Part shown: positions 25,350-34,510 of the stretch, in pieces | Layout of the letters: the number at the start of each line of letters is the position of its first letter | Numbering within the stretch: position 1 is the stretch's first letter | Assembly: GCA_021325495.1 (NCBI GenBank) | Contig: JAJPGZ010000002.1 | Location: 124,001 to 188,000 of the forward strand | DNA length: 64,000 nucleotides | Direction: 5' to 3' | Source of the DNA: Spartobacteria bacterium | GTDB lineage: Bacteria; Verrucomicrobiota; Verrucomicrobiia; Chthoniobacterales; UBA10450 | Notes under the pieces: model-generated | What the model saw: only the letters and a program-made list of their open reading frames with translations | Databases searched by the model: none | Told to the model about the DNA's origin: nothing | Position numbers and translations under genes: made by a program

Positions 25350-26752
25350 TTGCCGATGCAGAACTGGCTGAAGACCGAGTCGAGGATTTGCTCGACGTCG
25401 ACCAGGCCAAGGATTTCGCCGAGCGCATTCAAGGCCGCGCGAAGATCGACAAGTGCAAACTCGATCGACAATCCGTTCTTCATCGTCTCAATCGCGCGGT
25501 CGCTCGCGTCGATGGCGCGGCGCAGGCAATCGCGATGTCGCGCATTGATCGCGAGCGTATTTTCCGGCTGCAAATTGCGTTTGCCGATTTGCGCCAGGAT
25601 TTCGTTTTGCAATTCATCGACACCTGCGCCGGTCACGCACGAAACGCGCAGCGCTTTCTCGTTTTTCCAGTCGCCATGCTCGGGCAAGTCGCTCTTGTTG
25701 ATCACGAGCAAATCGATCGCGTCGCGCGGATGCAATTCGAAATCGTTAGGCCGCGGCGCGTTTCCATCGACGATGTGAAGCGAGAGATCGGCGGCCTGCA
25801 GCGATTGTTCCGTGCGCGTGATTCCCTGCCGCTCGACTTCATCCGCCGATTGGCGCAACCCGGCGGTGTCGATCAAGCGCAGCGGCATGCCGCGAAGATT
25901 TAGAGTCTCCTCGACGGTGTCGCGCGTCGTGCCATGCGTGTCGCTGACGATGACGCGATCGTAACCGAGAAGACGATTGAGCAAACTCGATTTGCCCGCA
26001 TTGGTCGCGCCGTAAATGACGACGCGTACGCCTTCGCGCAAAATCCGGCCCTGGTTCGCGGTCGCGTGCAAGATCGACATCTTCTCTCGCAAGGCTTCCA
26101 CGCGGGTCTGCAATTTCGCGTCGTCATCGGTGTCGATCTCTTCGTGCGAGAAATCGATCGACGCTTCCGCATTCGCGACGATAGCGATGAGCTCATCGCG
26201 CAAAGATTTTATTTCGCGACCGAGCCGGCCTTCGAGTTGTTCGGTCGCGGAGCGCAAAGCGAGATCGGTCTTGGCGCGAATCAAATCGATGACCGCTTCG
26301 GCCTGGGTGAGGTCCATCTTGCCGTTGAAAAATGCGCGCTCGGTAAATTCACCCGCATGCGCCGCGCGTGCGCCGGCGCGCAGACATGTCTCGAGCACGC
26401 GCGCGGTCACGAGCACGCCGCCATGGCAACTGATCTCGACCAAATCTTCGCCGGTGTAACTCTGCGGCGTGCGATGGATCGACATCATCACTTGATCGAC
26501 AAGTTGATCGCGCTCATCGAACACTTCGCCGAAATGCTGGACGTGCGGCGCGAATCGCGACGGCGTTTCTTTGCCGCGAAAAATTTTGTCGGCGACAGCG
26601 ATCGCGTTCTCGCCGGAAACGCGAACGACGGCGATCGCGCCTTCGCCGGCAGGGGTTGAGATCGCTGCGATGGTTTCGCGCTGCTCAACATGTCGATCTT
26701 GCGCGGAGTCGCCGGCTATTTCGAGAGAACTTCCTTCAGCGCTGCGATGCAT
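25346..26752 (-). CDS. mnmE: tRNA modification GTPase MnmE
   Basis: With MnmG it makes the 5-carboxymethylaminomethyl group on U34 of tRNAs. Seen are ETIAAISTPAGEGAIAVVRVSG (folate-binding N-terminal domain), GEFTERAFFNGKMDLTQAEAV, G-domain motifs GATNAGKSSLL, DTAGLR and NKSD, and the C-terminal CIGK with the conserved Cys. The start is unclear: no ATG, GTG or TTG in frame lies between the hisC stop and ETIAA, so translation would begin at the ATG at 26752, 37 bases inside hisC. A copy of the AAGATCGACA word (26691) covers the spot where family members usually start. Confidence 0.93.
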   Translation of the reverse strand: MHRSAEGSSLEIAGDSAQDRHVEQRETIAAISTPAGEGAIAVVRVSGENAIAVADKIFRGKETPSRFAPHVQHFGEVFDERDQLVDQVMMSIHRTPQSYTGEDLVEISCHGGVLVTARVLETCLRAGARAAHAGEFTERAFFNGKMDLTQAEAVIDLIRAKTDLALRSATEQLEGRLGREIKSLRDELIAIVANAEASIDFSHEEIDTDDDAKLQTRVEALREKMSILHATANQGRILREGVRVVIYGATNAGKSSLLNRLLGYDRVIVSDTHGTTRDTVEETLNLRGMPLRLIDTAGLRQSADEVERQGITRTEQSLQAADLSLHIVDGNAPRPNDFELHPRDAIDLLVINKSDLPEHGDWKNEKALRVSCVTGAGVDELQNEILAQIGKRNLQPENTLAINARHRDCLRRAIDASDRAIETMKNGLSIEFALVDLRAALNALGEILGLVDVEQILDSVFSQFCIGK

Positions 26753-27813
26753 TTTTTGTTTTGCTCCATTGTTCCGACGGAAATGCGAAGCCATTCCGCG
26801 AGACCGTAACCTTTGAGCGGCCGCACGATTACTTTGCGCGCGAGCATTTCCTTAAAGACGCGCGCGCCGTCGCCGACGTGAATCATGATGAAATTCGCGA
26901 CCGCCGGAACGAAGCGCAGTTTCATGGCGGTGAATTCGCGCTCGAGGTAGGCGCGGCCTTCATCGACAACGCGTTTCGTTAGGCGTTGATGTTCGACATC
27001 GGCGAGCGCGGCAAGGGCGCCGGTTTGCGCGATCGAATTCACGTTGAATGGCTCGCGCGCTTTTTGCAGGACTTTGATCAGCTCGTTAGGCGCGATGCCG
27101 TAGCCGACGCGGAGGCCGGCGAGACCGTGAATTTTCGAAAACGTCCGAAGAACAACCACGTTTCGGCCTTCGCGGACGTAACGCAAGGTGTCGGGAGGGC
27201 GGTCGATGAATTCAAAATAGGCTTCGTCGAAAACGGTGACGATGTTTTCCGGGACGCGCGACATGTACATGTCGATCTTGCGTTGGTCGCTGATGACGCC
27301 GGTAGGATTGTTCGGATTCGCGATGAAGATCAACCGCGTCTTCGGCGTGATCGCGGCGAGCATGGCGTCGAGGTCCTGCTCGAATTCGCGCGTCGCGATT
27401 TCAATCGTCCGCGCGCCAAACACCGTCGCGATAATTTTGTAAGCGATGAATGCGTACTGGGATGTGACGATGTCGTCGCCGGCACGCAAAAAAACGTGGC
27501 AGAGGAATTCGATGACTTCGTTGGAGCCGTTACCGAGGATGATGTTCTCGCGGGCAAACCCGACGCGCTCGGCGATGGCGTTGCGCAAATAAAACGCGCC
27601 GCCATCGGGATAAAGTTGCGCCGTTCCCAACGCCGCCCGCATGGCCTCGACGGCTTTGGGAGACGGGCCTAACGGATTCTCATTGGAAGCGAGCTTGATA
27701 ATCTGCGCAGGATCGACATCTAACTCGCGGGCGGTTTCCTCGATCGGTTTGCCTGGTTCGTAGACGGCAAGGTCACGCAATTGCGCATTGGCCAGGTCCC
27801 AGATCGATGTCAT
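26716..27813 (-). CDS. hisC: Histidinol-phosphate aminotransferase
   Basis: About 365 residues; a class I/II PLP aminotransferase of the HisC type that makes histidinol phosphate. Blocks are LASNENPLGPSPKAVEAM, YPDGGAFYLRNAIA, GNGSNEVIEFLCHVFL, NPNNPTGV, FDEAYFEF, RTFSKIHGLAGLRVGYG (PLP Lys) and LRISVGTMEQN. The ATG at 27813 (MTSIWDLANAQLRDLAVY) is chosen; the open frame to 27870 would cover the divergent promoter region. It is first in a leftward run hisC-mnmE-pyrD. Confidence 0.93.
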   Translation of the reverse strand: MTSIWDLANAQLRDLAVYEPGKPIEETARELDVDPAQIIKLASNENPLGPSPKAVEAMRAALGTAQLYPDGGAFYLRNAIAERVGFARENIILGNGSNEVIEFLCHVFLRAGDDIVTSQYAFIAYKIIATVFGARTIEIATREFEQDLDAMLAAITPKTRLIFIANPNNPTGVISDQRKIDMYMSRVPENIVTVFDEAYFEFIDRPPDTLRYVREGRNVVVLRTFSKIHGLAGLRVGYGIAPNELIKVLQKAREPFNVNSIAQTGALAALADVEHQRLTKRVVDEGRAYLEREFTAMKLRFVPAVANFIMIHVGDGARVFKEMLARKVIVRPLKGYGLAEWLRISVGTMEQNKKCIAALKEVLSK

Positions 27814-27889
27814 TTCGCGAGACGTTAGCAGAAGTGACGGCCGAACAAAAAGCTGTTCAGGCGCGGCCATCTGTCACACCTTGCCGCTT

Positions 27890-28231
27890 ATGGACGGTGT
27901 TCACTTGTTCGGCGAGTTGCAGTTCCACGGCCTAACGATTACGCCATGGAAAATCGTGGGTTGGCTGGGCGCGGGAATTTTCGGCGCGCGTTTCTTGATC
28001 CAGTGGATCGCGTCGGAACGCGCGAAGAAAAGCGTGATCCCATTTGGATTTTGGGAATGCAGCGCGGTCGGGTCGTTCCTGTTATTGACCTACTTCGCGG
28101 TTTACCGACACGATTCGGTCGGCGTGCTGCAAAACGTGCTGCCGTTACCGATCTATTTGCGGAACCTTTATTTCCGTTACACCCTCCACGAGGCAAAACA
28201 TCCGGGAGCCAAAGCGCGTCCGGCGGAATGA
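27890..28231 (+). CDS. Lipid-A-disaccharide synthase N-terminal-domain (LAB_N) membrane protein
   Basis: 113 residues with three hydrophobic segments: WKIVGWLGAGIFGARFLIQWIASERA, VIPFGFWECSAVGSFLLLTYFAVY and PIYLRNLYFRY. This is the LAB_N pattern, a small SMR-related domain found alone or near lipid A synthesis and glycosyltransferase genes. The ATG at 27890 gives MDGVHLFGEL. It diverges from hisC and lies alone. Confidence 0.85.
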   Translation: MDGVHLFGELQFHGLTITPWKIVGWLGAGIFGARFLIQWIASERAKKSVIPFGFWECSAVGSFLLLTYFAVYRHDSVGVLQNVLPLPIYLRNLYFRYTLHEAKHPGAKARPAE

Positions 28232-28263
28232 TGAACTGCCGTCTTTCGCGCGCGCTAGTTGTT

Positions 28264-29532
28264 TCAGCTGCGTGATTCGCGCGCAGGGCGCGGAGTTGGG
28301 CTGGGACTGGGAGCGGTCGCAGCCCCTGAAGACGTATCGGGATTGTAACTGTAAGCGGCGTAGGTGGAGTCGGCCGTCTGCAACCGACCGCGGCCGGTGC
28401 GGGCGATGACACGCACGTAAACGGCTTCGCCGTTAGTCGGCAAATTTCCGACGGAAACGGAACGGACTTTAAGTTTGCCGGAACGATAGATGTCGGCCGA
28501 ACCGGGAGTGGAACCAACGGTTAACGAATACGACAATGCGTTGGTGGCGCCGCCCCAGACGAACGTCGCGGTGTTGCCAGGCAACGTCGAGTCAGGTGTC
28601 GGGCTCAGGATTTGCAAACTGGTGGGTGGACGCGGAGTTGGTGTCGGTTTCGGCGCTGGTGTTGGCACCGGCGTGGGCGCGGGGACCGGCACGGGCGTAC
28701 CTGGAAAAACGATGCTGTAAATCCACTCAATGCGATTGGAGATGCGCATCCCGTAAAAACCGGAAGGCGCGGGTGCGGAAGAATTGATGAGCTCACCCAT
28801 GAGATTATACAGACCGCGGGCGTCGAACAGCGCGGCGTTGAAAGAGGCGGCGTCGAGTGCGGTTTGGAACGGACCGTCGACGGAGAAATTGATGCCAGCC
28901 AGTTTCCAGACGTCGCCATCCTGCATGAACATGGCGCCGCCAGAATCACCGGACGTCAGGTGCGCTTCGTTAGGCCCGGCATTGCGATCGAACGTAGCGT
29001 AAAGCGTGTAACCGTTAGCTTCGGCAACTTCATTCTCGCCCCATCGCTGCACCATATCGGTAACGCCCCACTGCCACCCGCATAGTTTTCCATTTGCGTA
29101 GACCGGATCTCCCCGTTGCGTGCCGCGACCAATGACAACGATGTTGCGGCTCTGTTCATCGCTGCGGAAATACAGCGGCGCGTAATCCGGGACGGTTTCC
29201 GCGACTTCAATGATGCGCAGTTCGCTGCCCGGATCATCAAACCACTGCGTGATGGTGTAGGTGACGCCGCCAAGGGTGAGAAAATTGTCGGGAATCCCAA
29301 TGTGTTTCGCGGTGATGAAATGGTGGGGACCAATGGCCGTGGCCAGAAACGGCCCGAACGAAGCTTCGTATTGCCAGCCGCTGCCGGCGAGAATGCCGTC
29401 GGGAGGGGTTGTGTTGTAAGCGGGATCATCGGTGGAATAGAAGACAACGCCGAATGCCGAAATGCATCCGAGCGGAAGCAAAAGGAGAACGCGCAACACG
29501 CGCCGTAAGGCCATCATAACGCCTAATTGCAT
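28264..29532 (-). CDS. Secreted trypsin-like serine protease with C-terminal surface module
   Basis: 422 residues: signal peptide (LRRVLRVLLLLPLGCISAFG), a trypsin-like domain (about 40-240), a Pro/Thr linker (TPVPTPAPKPTPTPRP) and a C-terminal fibronectin-like module. The catalytic His is in FITAKHIG and Ser in LTSGDSGGAMF; Asp in the APLYF region is likely. The C-terminal module (PDSTLPGNTATFVWGGATNA...NLPTNGEAVYVRV) is like that of the protein at 17979-20681. It is probably exported and stays near the cell surface. Start could be any of three near ATGs (29532, 29517, 29514). Confidence 0.8.
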   Translation of the reverse strand: MQLGVMMALRRVLRVLLLLPLGCISAFGVVFYSTDDPAYNTTPPDGILAGSGWQYEASFGPFLATAIGPHHFITAKHIGIPDNFLTLGGVTYTITQWFDDPGSELRIIEVAETVPDYAPLYFRSDEQSRNIVVIGRGTQRGDPVYANGKLCGWQWGVTDMVQRWGENEVAEANGYTLYATFDRNAGPNEAHLTSGDSGGAMFMQDGDVWKLAGINFSVDGPFQTALDAASFNAALFDARGLYNLMGELINSSAPAPSGFYGMRISNRIEWIYSIVFPGTPVPVPAPTPVPTPAPKPTPTPRPPTSLQILSPTPDSTLPGNTATFVWGGATNALSYSLTVGSTPGSADIYRSGKLKVRSVSVGNLPTNGEAVYVRVIARTGRGRLQTADSTYAAYSYNPDTSSGAATAPSPSPTPRPARESRS

Positions 29533-29670
29533 GCAAGTTCTTTGCCGTAATGGCTAGAAAGATCGACAATTTCATAACGACTCCGAGCCGGGTTTCTTTC
29601 CCCTAAAAGGGGTGCGTATTGCGACTGCGAAGTAACCCTCAATGGTACATAGGCTGCTTCAGAGGCCTGT

Positions 29671-30222
29671 GTGAATTTCCACAACGAGAGCAATTACGAT
29701 AAAAAATCCCTGGGTGGATTCACAATGGTCGAAGCCATCGTTGCTATCGCTGTACTGGGCATCGGAGTCGCTTCCACGGTCGGAGCCTTGACCAAATTTA
29801 ATGCAATCGCCGGAGCCAGTCGCAATGCCACTGGCGCCTACACCGCAGTCATGAATCAGATCGATTTGATTCAGTCACTCAGTCCGTTCAATCCGCAAAA
29901 GACGAACGATCGCCCCGATTGCGATAACGTAATTCACACCCAGATCCCAAAAGATTACTGCAATAACCCGCCGACATACGATCTCACCCCGGGACGGCAC
30001 ACGTATAACAACGTGCCGGTATACCAAGACCCGGCAACCGGCGTCGTCGTGAGCGGCACCATGACGGTGGACGTAGCGGACAATTCTTCAGCCGCGTCGT
30101 ACCCCGCGATTATCGCGGCGCTTCCGGCGAACACTTTCCAGTTTCGGGTGACCATCACCTACACGTATCTAAGTAAAACATCGACATTTTCGATGACGAC
30201 CATTCGCACCTCCGACATATGA
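29671..30222 (+). CDS. Minor pilin, PilV-like
   Basis: 183 residues starting at GTG. The type III prepilin signal is LGGFTMVEAIVAIAVLGIGVAS: cleavage after Gly, Glu at position 5 of the mature form, then the hydrophobic spine. It opens a four-gene operon with ATGA overlaps (PilV-, PilW-, PilX-like, then a small exported protein), the layout of type IV pilus minor pilin operons that prime pilus assembly. The pilus motor and peptidase genes are not in the window. Confidence 0.8.
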   Translation: MNFHNESNYDKKSLGGFTMVEAIVAIAVLGIGVASTVGALTKFNAIAGASRNATGAYTAVMNQIDLIQSLSPFNPQKTNDRPDCDNVIHTQIPKDYCNNPPTYDLTPGRHTYNNVPVYQDPATGVVVSGTMTVDVADNSSAASYPAIIAALPANTFQFRVTITYTYLSKTSTFSMTTIRTSDI

Positions 30223-31118
30223 AACTCTCTTCTCCGGCACGGGGCTTTAAGCTGATCGAACTCGTCTTCACGCTCGTAATTGTCAGCGTCTTGGGCCTCG
30301 TGATTTATGCGCTTTTGGTCACCGACACGATTTTAGGAGCAAAAAACACCGCGGTTAATACGGCGCACCAACAAGCGCGCGTGGCGATGCTACAGATGAT
30401 GCAGGATCTCCATTCCGCGATCTCGCTACCCTATCTAATCGACTCTAGTGGAAGCCCGATCGCAGGCGCGGGTCCCGCTGCAGGCATCGCGTTTCAGGAA
30501 TGGGGACGCGATTCGACCGGAAAAGAAGTTGGACCTTATCGTGTCAAGAAGGACGCCCATATCGGCGACACCACAATTCATATCACTATCCCGGCCACGG
30601 ATGCCAAACCCAGCGTCGGACAGCGAATCATTCTTCCGATGTATCAGATCGAAGCCGACATCACGAAGGTCACTGGACCGAACAGCGATTTGACACTCAC
30701 TCTGGCGAACATTTCCGGCCCGCAATTGTCGGCAGAAGAGGCGAGCGCCGCCAGTTTGACGTTCCCGGTGGTTTATCCGATCGACACTTTGCCGGTCGAC
30801 GTCACAGGCACAGCAACGTACCACATCAACTGTTTCCTGACCGATCGCTGCTCTTACACGGTCGTAAATAATGGCCTGCAGTGGACGGGACCGACGACCA
30901 AGTCGACATTTTCTAGCCTCGGTGGCGACATCACCAACCCGGTGCCGTTTAGTATCCCGCTGACCGCGGCAGGCGCGCTCTACTATCGATTTATCGCAGC
31001 CGTCAATCTCTCCACGTCGGACCTCAGCTACAGCAACCGCAATTTTAAATCGGCGAACATCCTGCTGAATGGGCAGGTGCCGATGCGGGCAAGATTAACA
31101 ACTTATAACGGACAATGA
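30219..31118 (+). CDS. Minor pilin, PilW-like
   Basis: 299 residues with prepilin signal ARGFKLIELVFTLVIVSVLGLVIYAL (Gly/Phe cleavage, Glu at position 5). A large globular body follows with one likely disulfide (NCFLTDRCSY). It overlaps the upstream and downstream pilin genes by four bases each, so the three are translationally coupled. Confidence 0.8.
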   Translation: MKLSSPARGFKLIELVFTLVIVSVLGLVIYALLVTDTILGAKNTAVNTAHQQARVAMLQMMQDLHSAISLPYLIDSSGSPIAGAGPAAGIAFQEWGRDSTGKEVGPYRVKKDAHIGDTTIHITIPATDAKPSVGQRIILPMYQIEADITKVTGPNSDLTLTLANISGPQLSAEEASAASLTFPVVYPIDTLPVDVTGTATYHINCFLTDRCSYTVVNNGLQWTGPTTKSTFSSLGGDITNPVPFSIPLTAAGALYYRFIAAVNLSTSDLSYSNRNFKSANILLNGQVPMRARLTTYNGQ

Positions 31119-32986
31119 AGACAACTAACTCCGGCAGCCGCGAACGCGGCAGTACCTTAATGGTGGTGATGGCGATCTTGGTGACGCTCATGGTGATCGT
31201 GGGTGTGGCCGCGGAATACAGCACCACGATTCATCGCTCGGTGCAACGCAGCAACACTCTCGAAAGCGCGATCTCCATCGCGGATGGTTCGATGGATCTT
31301 TTGTTCGCCAACTGGCGTTCGATTTGCCGGGCGACGCCGCAAGCTCCGCTGGCAACCAGTTCCTTCAGCTCCATCGCCCTACCGACCTCGGCCATGTTCC
31401 CGGGCGTGTCCGGCTTTGGCGCGTCCGTGACAGATTATTACAGCAACAACACGCCCAATCCGCCGACGATCAGCAATTACAAAGTGGTTGCAGCCGACGC
31501 AGAATGGAAGCCACTCGCCTCTTCAACCGCGACACCGGTCCCTTCTGTCGGGCGATCGCAGACGAGCCAGACGAAAACGACGAGCGCAACCTACAATTAT
31601 ATCGCCTCGGTTGATGTGACGTTGCCGGCGTTGCGCGGCAGTGTCGTGGCCAAGGTACGGCGCACATTTCAAAAGCAGCAGCTCTCGCCTTGGAACTTTG
31701 CTATTTTCTATGTCGATCCTCTGGAAATCCATCCGGGGCCGGCGTTCACGGTTACGGGTTGGGTGCACACGAATTCGGATCTTTATACAGCGCACAGCTC
31801 CTTGACATTTGCCGACAAAGTTACCTACGGATCGGATTGGTTCATCAATTTCAAACCGGGCGACCTTCAGCACCAAAGCGATGTCATCGCCTCGCCTAAC
31901 TACCAAAGCAGCTTGCCGCCAGCGCGCGATATTGCGCTGCAACCTTTCGGTCTCGATTCAACGTCGATTTTCAATACAACCGACACGAATCCAAATAACG
32001 ACAGCTATCGCGAATTGGTTGAACCGCCCTCCGGCGCGGCGGCGACCGATCCGCTCGCTGGTGAACGCTACTGGGATCAGGCGAGTGTGATTATCCGTAT
32101 CAACGCCGATAACTCAGTCAGCATCGGCTATCCAGATCCGGCAAACAATTACGCTTTCACAGCGGTAGGCAGTTCGGACTGGCGTTACACCATGTTCAAT
32201 CCCGCTGTGTCGACCAACCAAACTATTCAGGATAATCGCGAGGGCGCTCAGATAAAACTGTCGACACTCGACATCAACACGATTTTAACGACCGCGGCCA
32301 CGCCGACATATAAATCAAACAACTTTAATACAAACCCGATCGTTTACATTTACGATGCGAGCGCGACTTCAACGGCGCATCGCGGCATTCGCATCAAAAA
32401 TGGCAGCCGCATTCCCGGAAACGGTATCACAGTCGCCAGCAACAACCCGGTTTACATTCAAGGAGATTTCAACACCGGTGGCACTGGTTCGTCTGTGCCT
32501 TCCAACAATCCGGCGAATTTCAATCCCGATGGCACGTATAAGGATCCGGCTAACCCGCCCAACCCAGAAGCGACCGGCTACAATCGCGCCCCCTGCTCGA
32601 TCTTAGCCGACGCAGTGAATATTCTTTCGAGTAGTTGGGTGGATTCTAATTCGGGCACAGTTCCCGCGGCCGCTCCGACAACGGTCAACACGGCAATCGT
32701 TTCCGGCATCGTTCCGACGGCTCAACCCGGCGGCGACGGCTCCTACAGCGGCGGTGCGGAGAATTTCCCGCGGTTTCTCGAGAACTGGGCTAACAAGACA
32801 TTCACTTACTACGGGTCAATGATCGAACTTTATAAGAGCGCACAATCGATCGGTGAATGGGGCAAAGCCAATGTCTATTCTCCGCCCGCGCGCGAATGGT
32901 TCTTCGACACGAACTTCAAAATGAACCCGCCTCCGGGTACGTTGATGGTTTACAGCTATATCAAAGGCAAATGGTCAATGCTCTAA
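31115..32986 (+). CDS. PilX-like minor pilin with large C-terminal domain
   Basis: 623 residues. The start has the PilX-type helix (RGSTLMVVMAILVTLMVIVGVAAEYS) without the Glu of true pilins, as in PilX/GspK-like proteins. The rest is a long beta-rich outer part with VTGWVHTNSDLYTAHSSLTFADKVTYGSDW, resembling the polymer-forming or adhesin-like domain of verrucomicrobial PilX homologues. It would sit at the pilus tip. No copy of the AAGATCGACA word occurs in it, in contrast to genes outside the 27.3-34.5 kb region. Confidence 0.7.
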   Translation: MKTTNSGSRERGSTLMVVMAILVTLMVIVGVAAEYSTTIHRSVQRSNTLESAISIADGSMDLLFANWRSICRATPQAPLATSSFSSIALPTSAMFPGVSGFGASVTDYYSNNTPNPPTISNYKVVAADAEWKPLASSTATPVPSVGRSQTSQTKTTSATYNYIASVDVTLPALRGSVVAKVRRTFQKQQLSPWNFAIFYVDPLEIHPGPAFTVTGWVHTNSDLYTAHSSLTFADKVTYGSDWFINFKPGDLQHQSDVIASPNYQSSLPPARDIALQPFGLDSTSIFNTTDTNPNNDSYRELVEPPSGAAATDPLAGERYWDQASVIIRINADNSVSIGYPDPANNYAFTAVGSSDWRYTMFNPAVSTNQTIQDNREGAQIKLSTLDINTILTTAATPTYKSNNFNTNPIVYIYDASATSTAHRGIRIKNGSRIPGNGITVASNNPVYIQGDFNTGGTGSSVPSNNPANFNPDGTYKDPANPPNPEATGYNRAPCSILADAVNILSSSWVDSNSGTVPAAAPTTVNTAIVSGIVPTAQPGGDGSYSGGAENFPRFLENWANKTFTYYGSMIELYKSAQSIGEWGKANVYSPPAREWFFDTNFKMNPPPGTLMVYSYIKGKWSML

Positions 32987-33540
32987 AACGAGGACTCCTC
33001 GTTATCTGCTTCTCCGCTAGCACGACCTACGCGGCGCTGGAGCTGACGCCGACGATCGACGAATTCATGCTCGACGGCGTGAAGATTCAGCAGCTGGCGT
33101 TTCGCGATGGCGAGAAGAAGATTACCTATCAGCCGCCGCGGCAGTGGGATTATCGCGGCAGCGGAGATCGACTCGTATTGCATCCGCCTGGAAAAACGCA
33201 AGCCGAAGCGGTGATTGTGCGCCTAACGATTGCGAAACCGGTCGGCTTCGACGCCGAGGGCGCAAAGAAACTTGTCGATGAAACGACCGCCGGCCTCCCC
33301 GCCGGTAGCACAAACGTGACGGTGGCGGCACCGGAAAAAAATCCTGTTAACATCAATCGCAAAGAGACATTTCTCGTTACGATCAAGTATCAATTTGGCG
33401 GTGAAAAATACGAACGCTCTATCCTATTCGTTAACCGCGAAGGCGAACAGTTGCGCTTTCAGCTGACCTGTCGCGAAGCTGATTTCGAGCAACTCAATCG
33501 CGCTTTTTTTGCCAGTCATTTTACTTGGCAAAATCTCTAG
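32971..33540 (+). CDS. Exported protein of unknown function in the minor pilin operon
   Basis: 189 residues from the ATG at 32971, which overlaps the PilX-like gene by 16 bases. A signal peptide is visible (LKRGLLVICFSASTTYA), then a mixed alpha/beta domain with VRLTIAKPVGFDAEGAKKLVD and KYERSILFVNREGEQLRFQLTC. No family was recognised. Its place in the operon points to a role in pilus assembly or function. Confidence 0.65.
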   Translation: MVNALKRGLLVICFSASTTYAALELTPTIDEFMLDGVKIQQLAFRDGEKKITYQPPRQWDYRGSGDRLVLHPPGKTQAEAVIVRLTIAKPVGFDAEGAKKLVDETTAGLPAGSTNVTVAAPEKNPVNINRKETFLVTIKYQFGGEKYERSILFVNREGEQLRFQLTCREADFEQLNRAFFASHFTWQNL

Positions 33541-33757
33541 TCCCCCACCAGCACGCTAGCGATTGACGCCATCGGCGTTGGTCCCGCGCTCAAACCACGA
33601 GCGCCATTCTCTTCGAGAATCGGCTTGACTCGGTTAGTGCCGTCCCGGTAAAACTGCCGCGTTCCAAATGTTCGGCTTCGTGGCATAAAATTTATATTGA
33701 CCGCTGCGACTGAAATATGAGAATTATGGAAATCCTCACAACAACCCGCAATAACCA
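33541..33757. other. Gap between pilin operon and PEP-CTERM-like gene
   Basis: No convincing gene. A leftward frame of about 49 codons from an ATG near 33684 (MPRSRTFGTRQFYRDG...SVLVGD) ends in the stop of the upstream gene; it lacks recognisable features and is left uncalled. The region must hold the promoter of the gene at 33758; the AT-rich part near 33685-33700 is the likeliest place. Confidence 0.4.
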
Positions 33758-34450
33758 ATGAAATCATTCCAACTTCCTAATCTCCGTCGCTCAGTTCTCG
33801 CTGCCTCGTGCATCTTCGCCTTCACCGCCTCCTCGGCTTGGGCGACGCTCGTTACCTGGCAGCTCAATCCCACCAGCACTGAGGCAGCCGTCGGATCGAG
33901 CTCCAAGAGCTACACCGTCTCCGGCTACACGATCACCGCCAATGGTTATGACAACAACAGCGGCGTGGGTATTGCCCATGAACTGTATCTCAAGAACGGC
34001 GGCGTCGGCGAAATCGGTTTGGGCCTCACCAACACGGCGCATAACGAGTTGCAGGTGGATGGTCTGGGTAACCCGCTGCAATTCATCCAACTCGATCTTA
34101 CATCGATTTTGTCGCAAGGTTTCACCAACGGGCAGATCGAAGTGGGCAGCGTCCAGTCGGGAGAGTTGTTCAATCTTTACGGCTCGAACACACTCGGCCA
34201 ACTCGGCACCAAGCTGAATGCTACGGCCTACGACAGCAGCAAAGACGATGTTTTCGTTTCCGTGCCGAACTTCGGTAGCTTCAAGTTCATCTCCGTTGTC
34301 TCGGCTGCGGCAGACGTTCTGCCGGTTGCTTTCCAAGCGACGGTCGTTCCGATCCCTGAAGCGGCCAGCATTTTGCCGGTGATCGTTCTGGTTACCGTGG
34401 CCACGGCGGTTGAAGCACGCCGTCGTCGCCGCGCCGCAGACGCCGCTTAA
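33758..34450 (+). CDS. Exported protein with PEP-CTERM-like sorting signal
   Basis: 230 residues: a signal peptide (LRRSVLAASCIFAFTASSAWA), a beta-rich body of about 160 residues and a C-terminal tripartite tail VPIPEAASILPVIVLVTVATAVEARRRRRAADAA-type: short PEA motif, hydrophobic helix, Arg cluster. This is the PEP-CTERM signal layout recognised by exosortases; an exosortase gene lies 2 kb downstream at 36377. The protein is probably cut at the tail and released to or beyond the outer membrane. A strong terminator follows. Confidence 0.75.
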   Translation: MKSFQLPNLRRSVLAASCIFAFTASSAWATLVTWQLNPTSTEAAVGSSSKSYTVSGYTITANGYDNNSGVGIAHELYLKNGGVGEIGLGLTNTAHNELQVDGLGNPLQFIQLDLTSILSQGFTNGQIEVGSVQSGELFNLYGSNTLGQLGTKLNATAYDSSKDDVFVSVPNFGSFKFISVVSAAADVLPVAFQATVVPIPEAASILPVIVLVTVATAVEARRRRRAADAA

Positions 34451-34473
34451 TAAATTTCCATTGGTTTGATTGC

Positions 34474-34510
34474 AACGGCCGTTCCGAAAGGAACGGCCGT
34501 TTCCCTTTTT
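34474..34510 (+). terminator. Rho-independent terminator after the PEP-CTERM-like gene
   Basis: A perfect 12-base stem AACGGCCGTTCC / GGAACGGCCGTT with a GAAA loop, followed by TTCCCTTTTT. It ends the rightward transcript 24 bases after the stop codon. Confidence 0.93.

Noticed and set aside
29590-29640. CCCCTAAAAGGGG hairpin before the pilin operon as a terminator or riboswitch
   Set aside because: Short stem, no T-run and no recognisable riboswitch core.
33537-33767. Small minus-strand frame MPRSRTFGTRQF... before the PEP-CTERM-like gene
   Set aside because: No ribosome-binding site, no recognised family and it ends in the stop of the upstream gene; its first bases match those at the sufD start only over about 13 bases.
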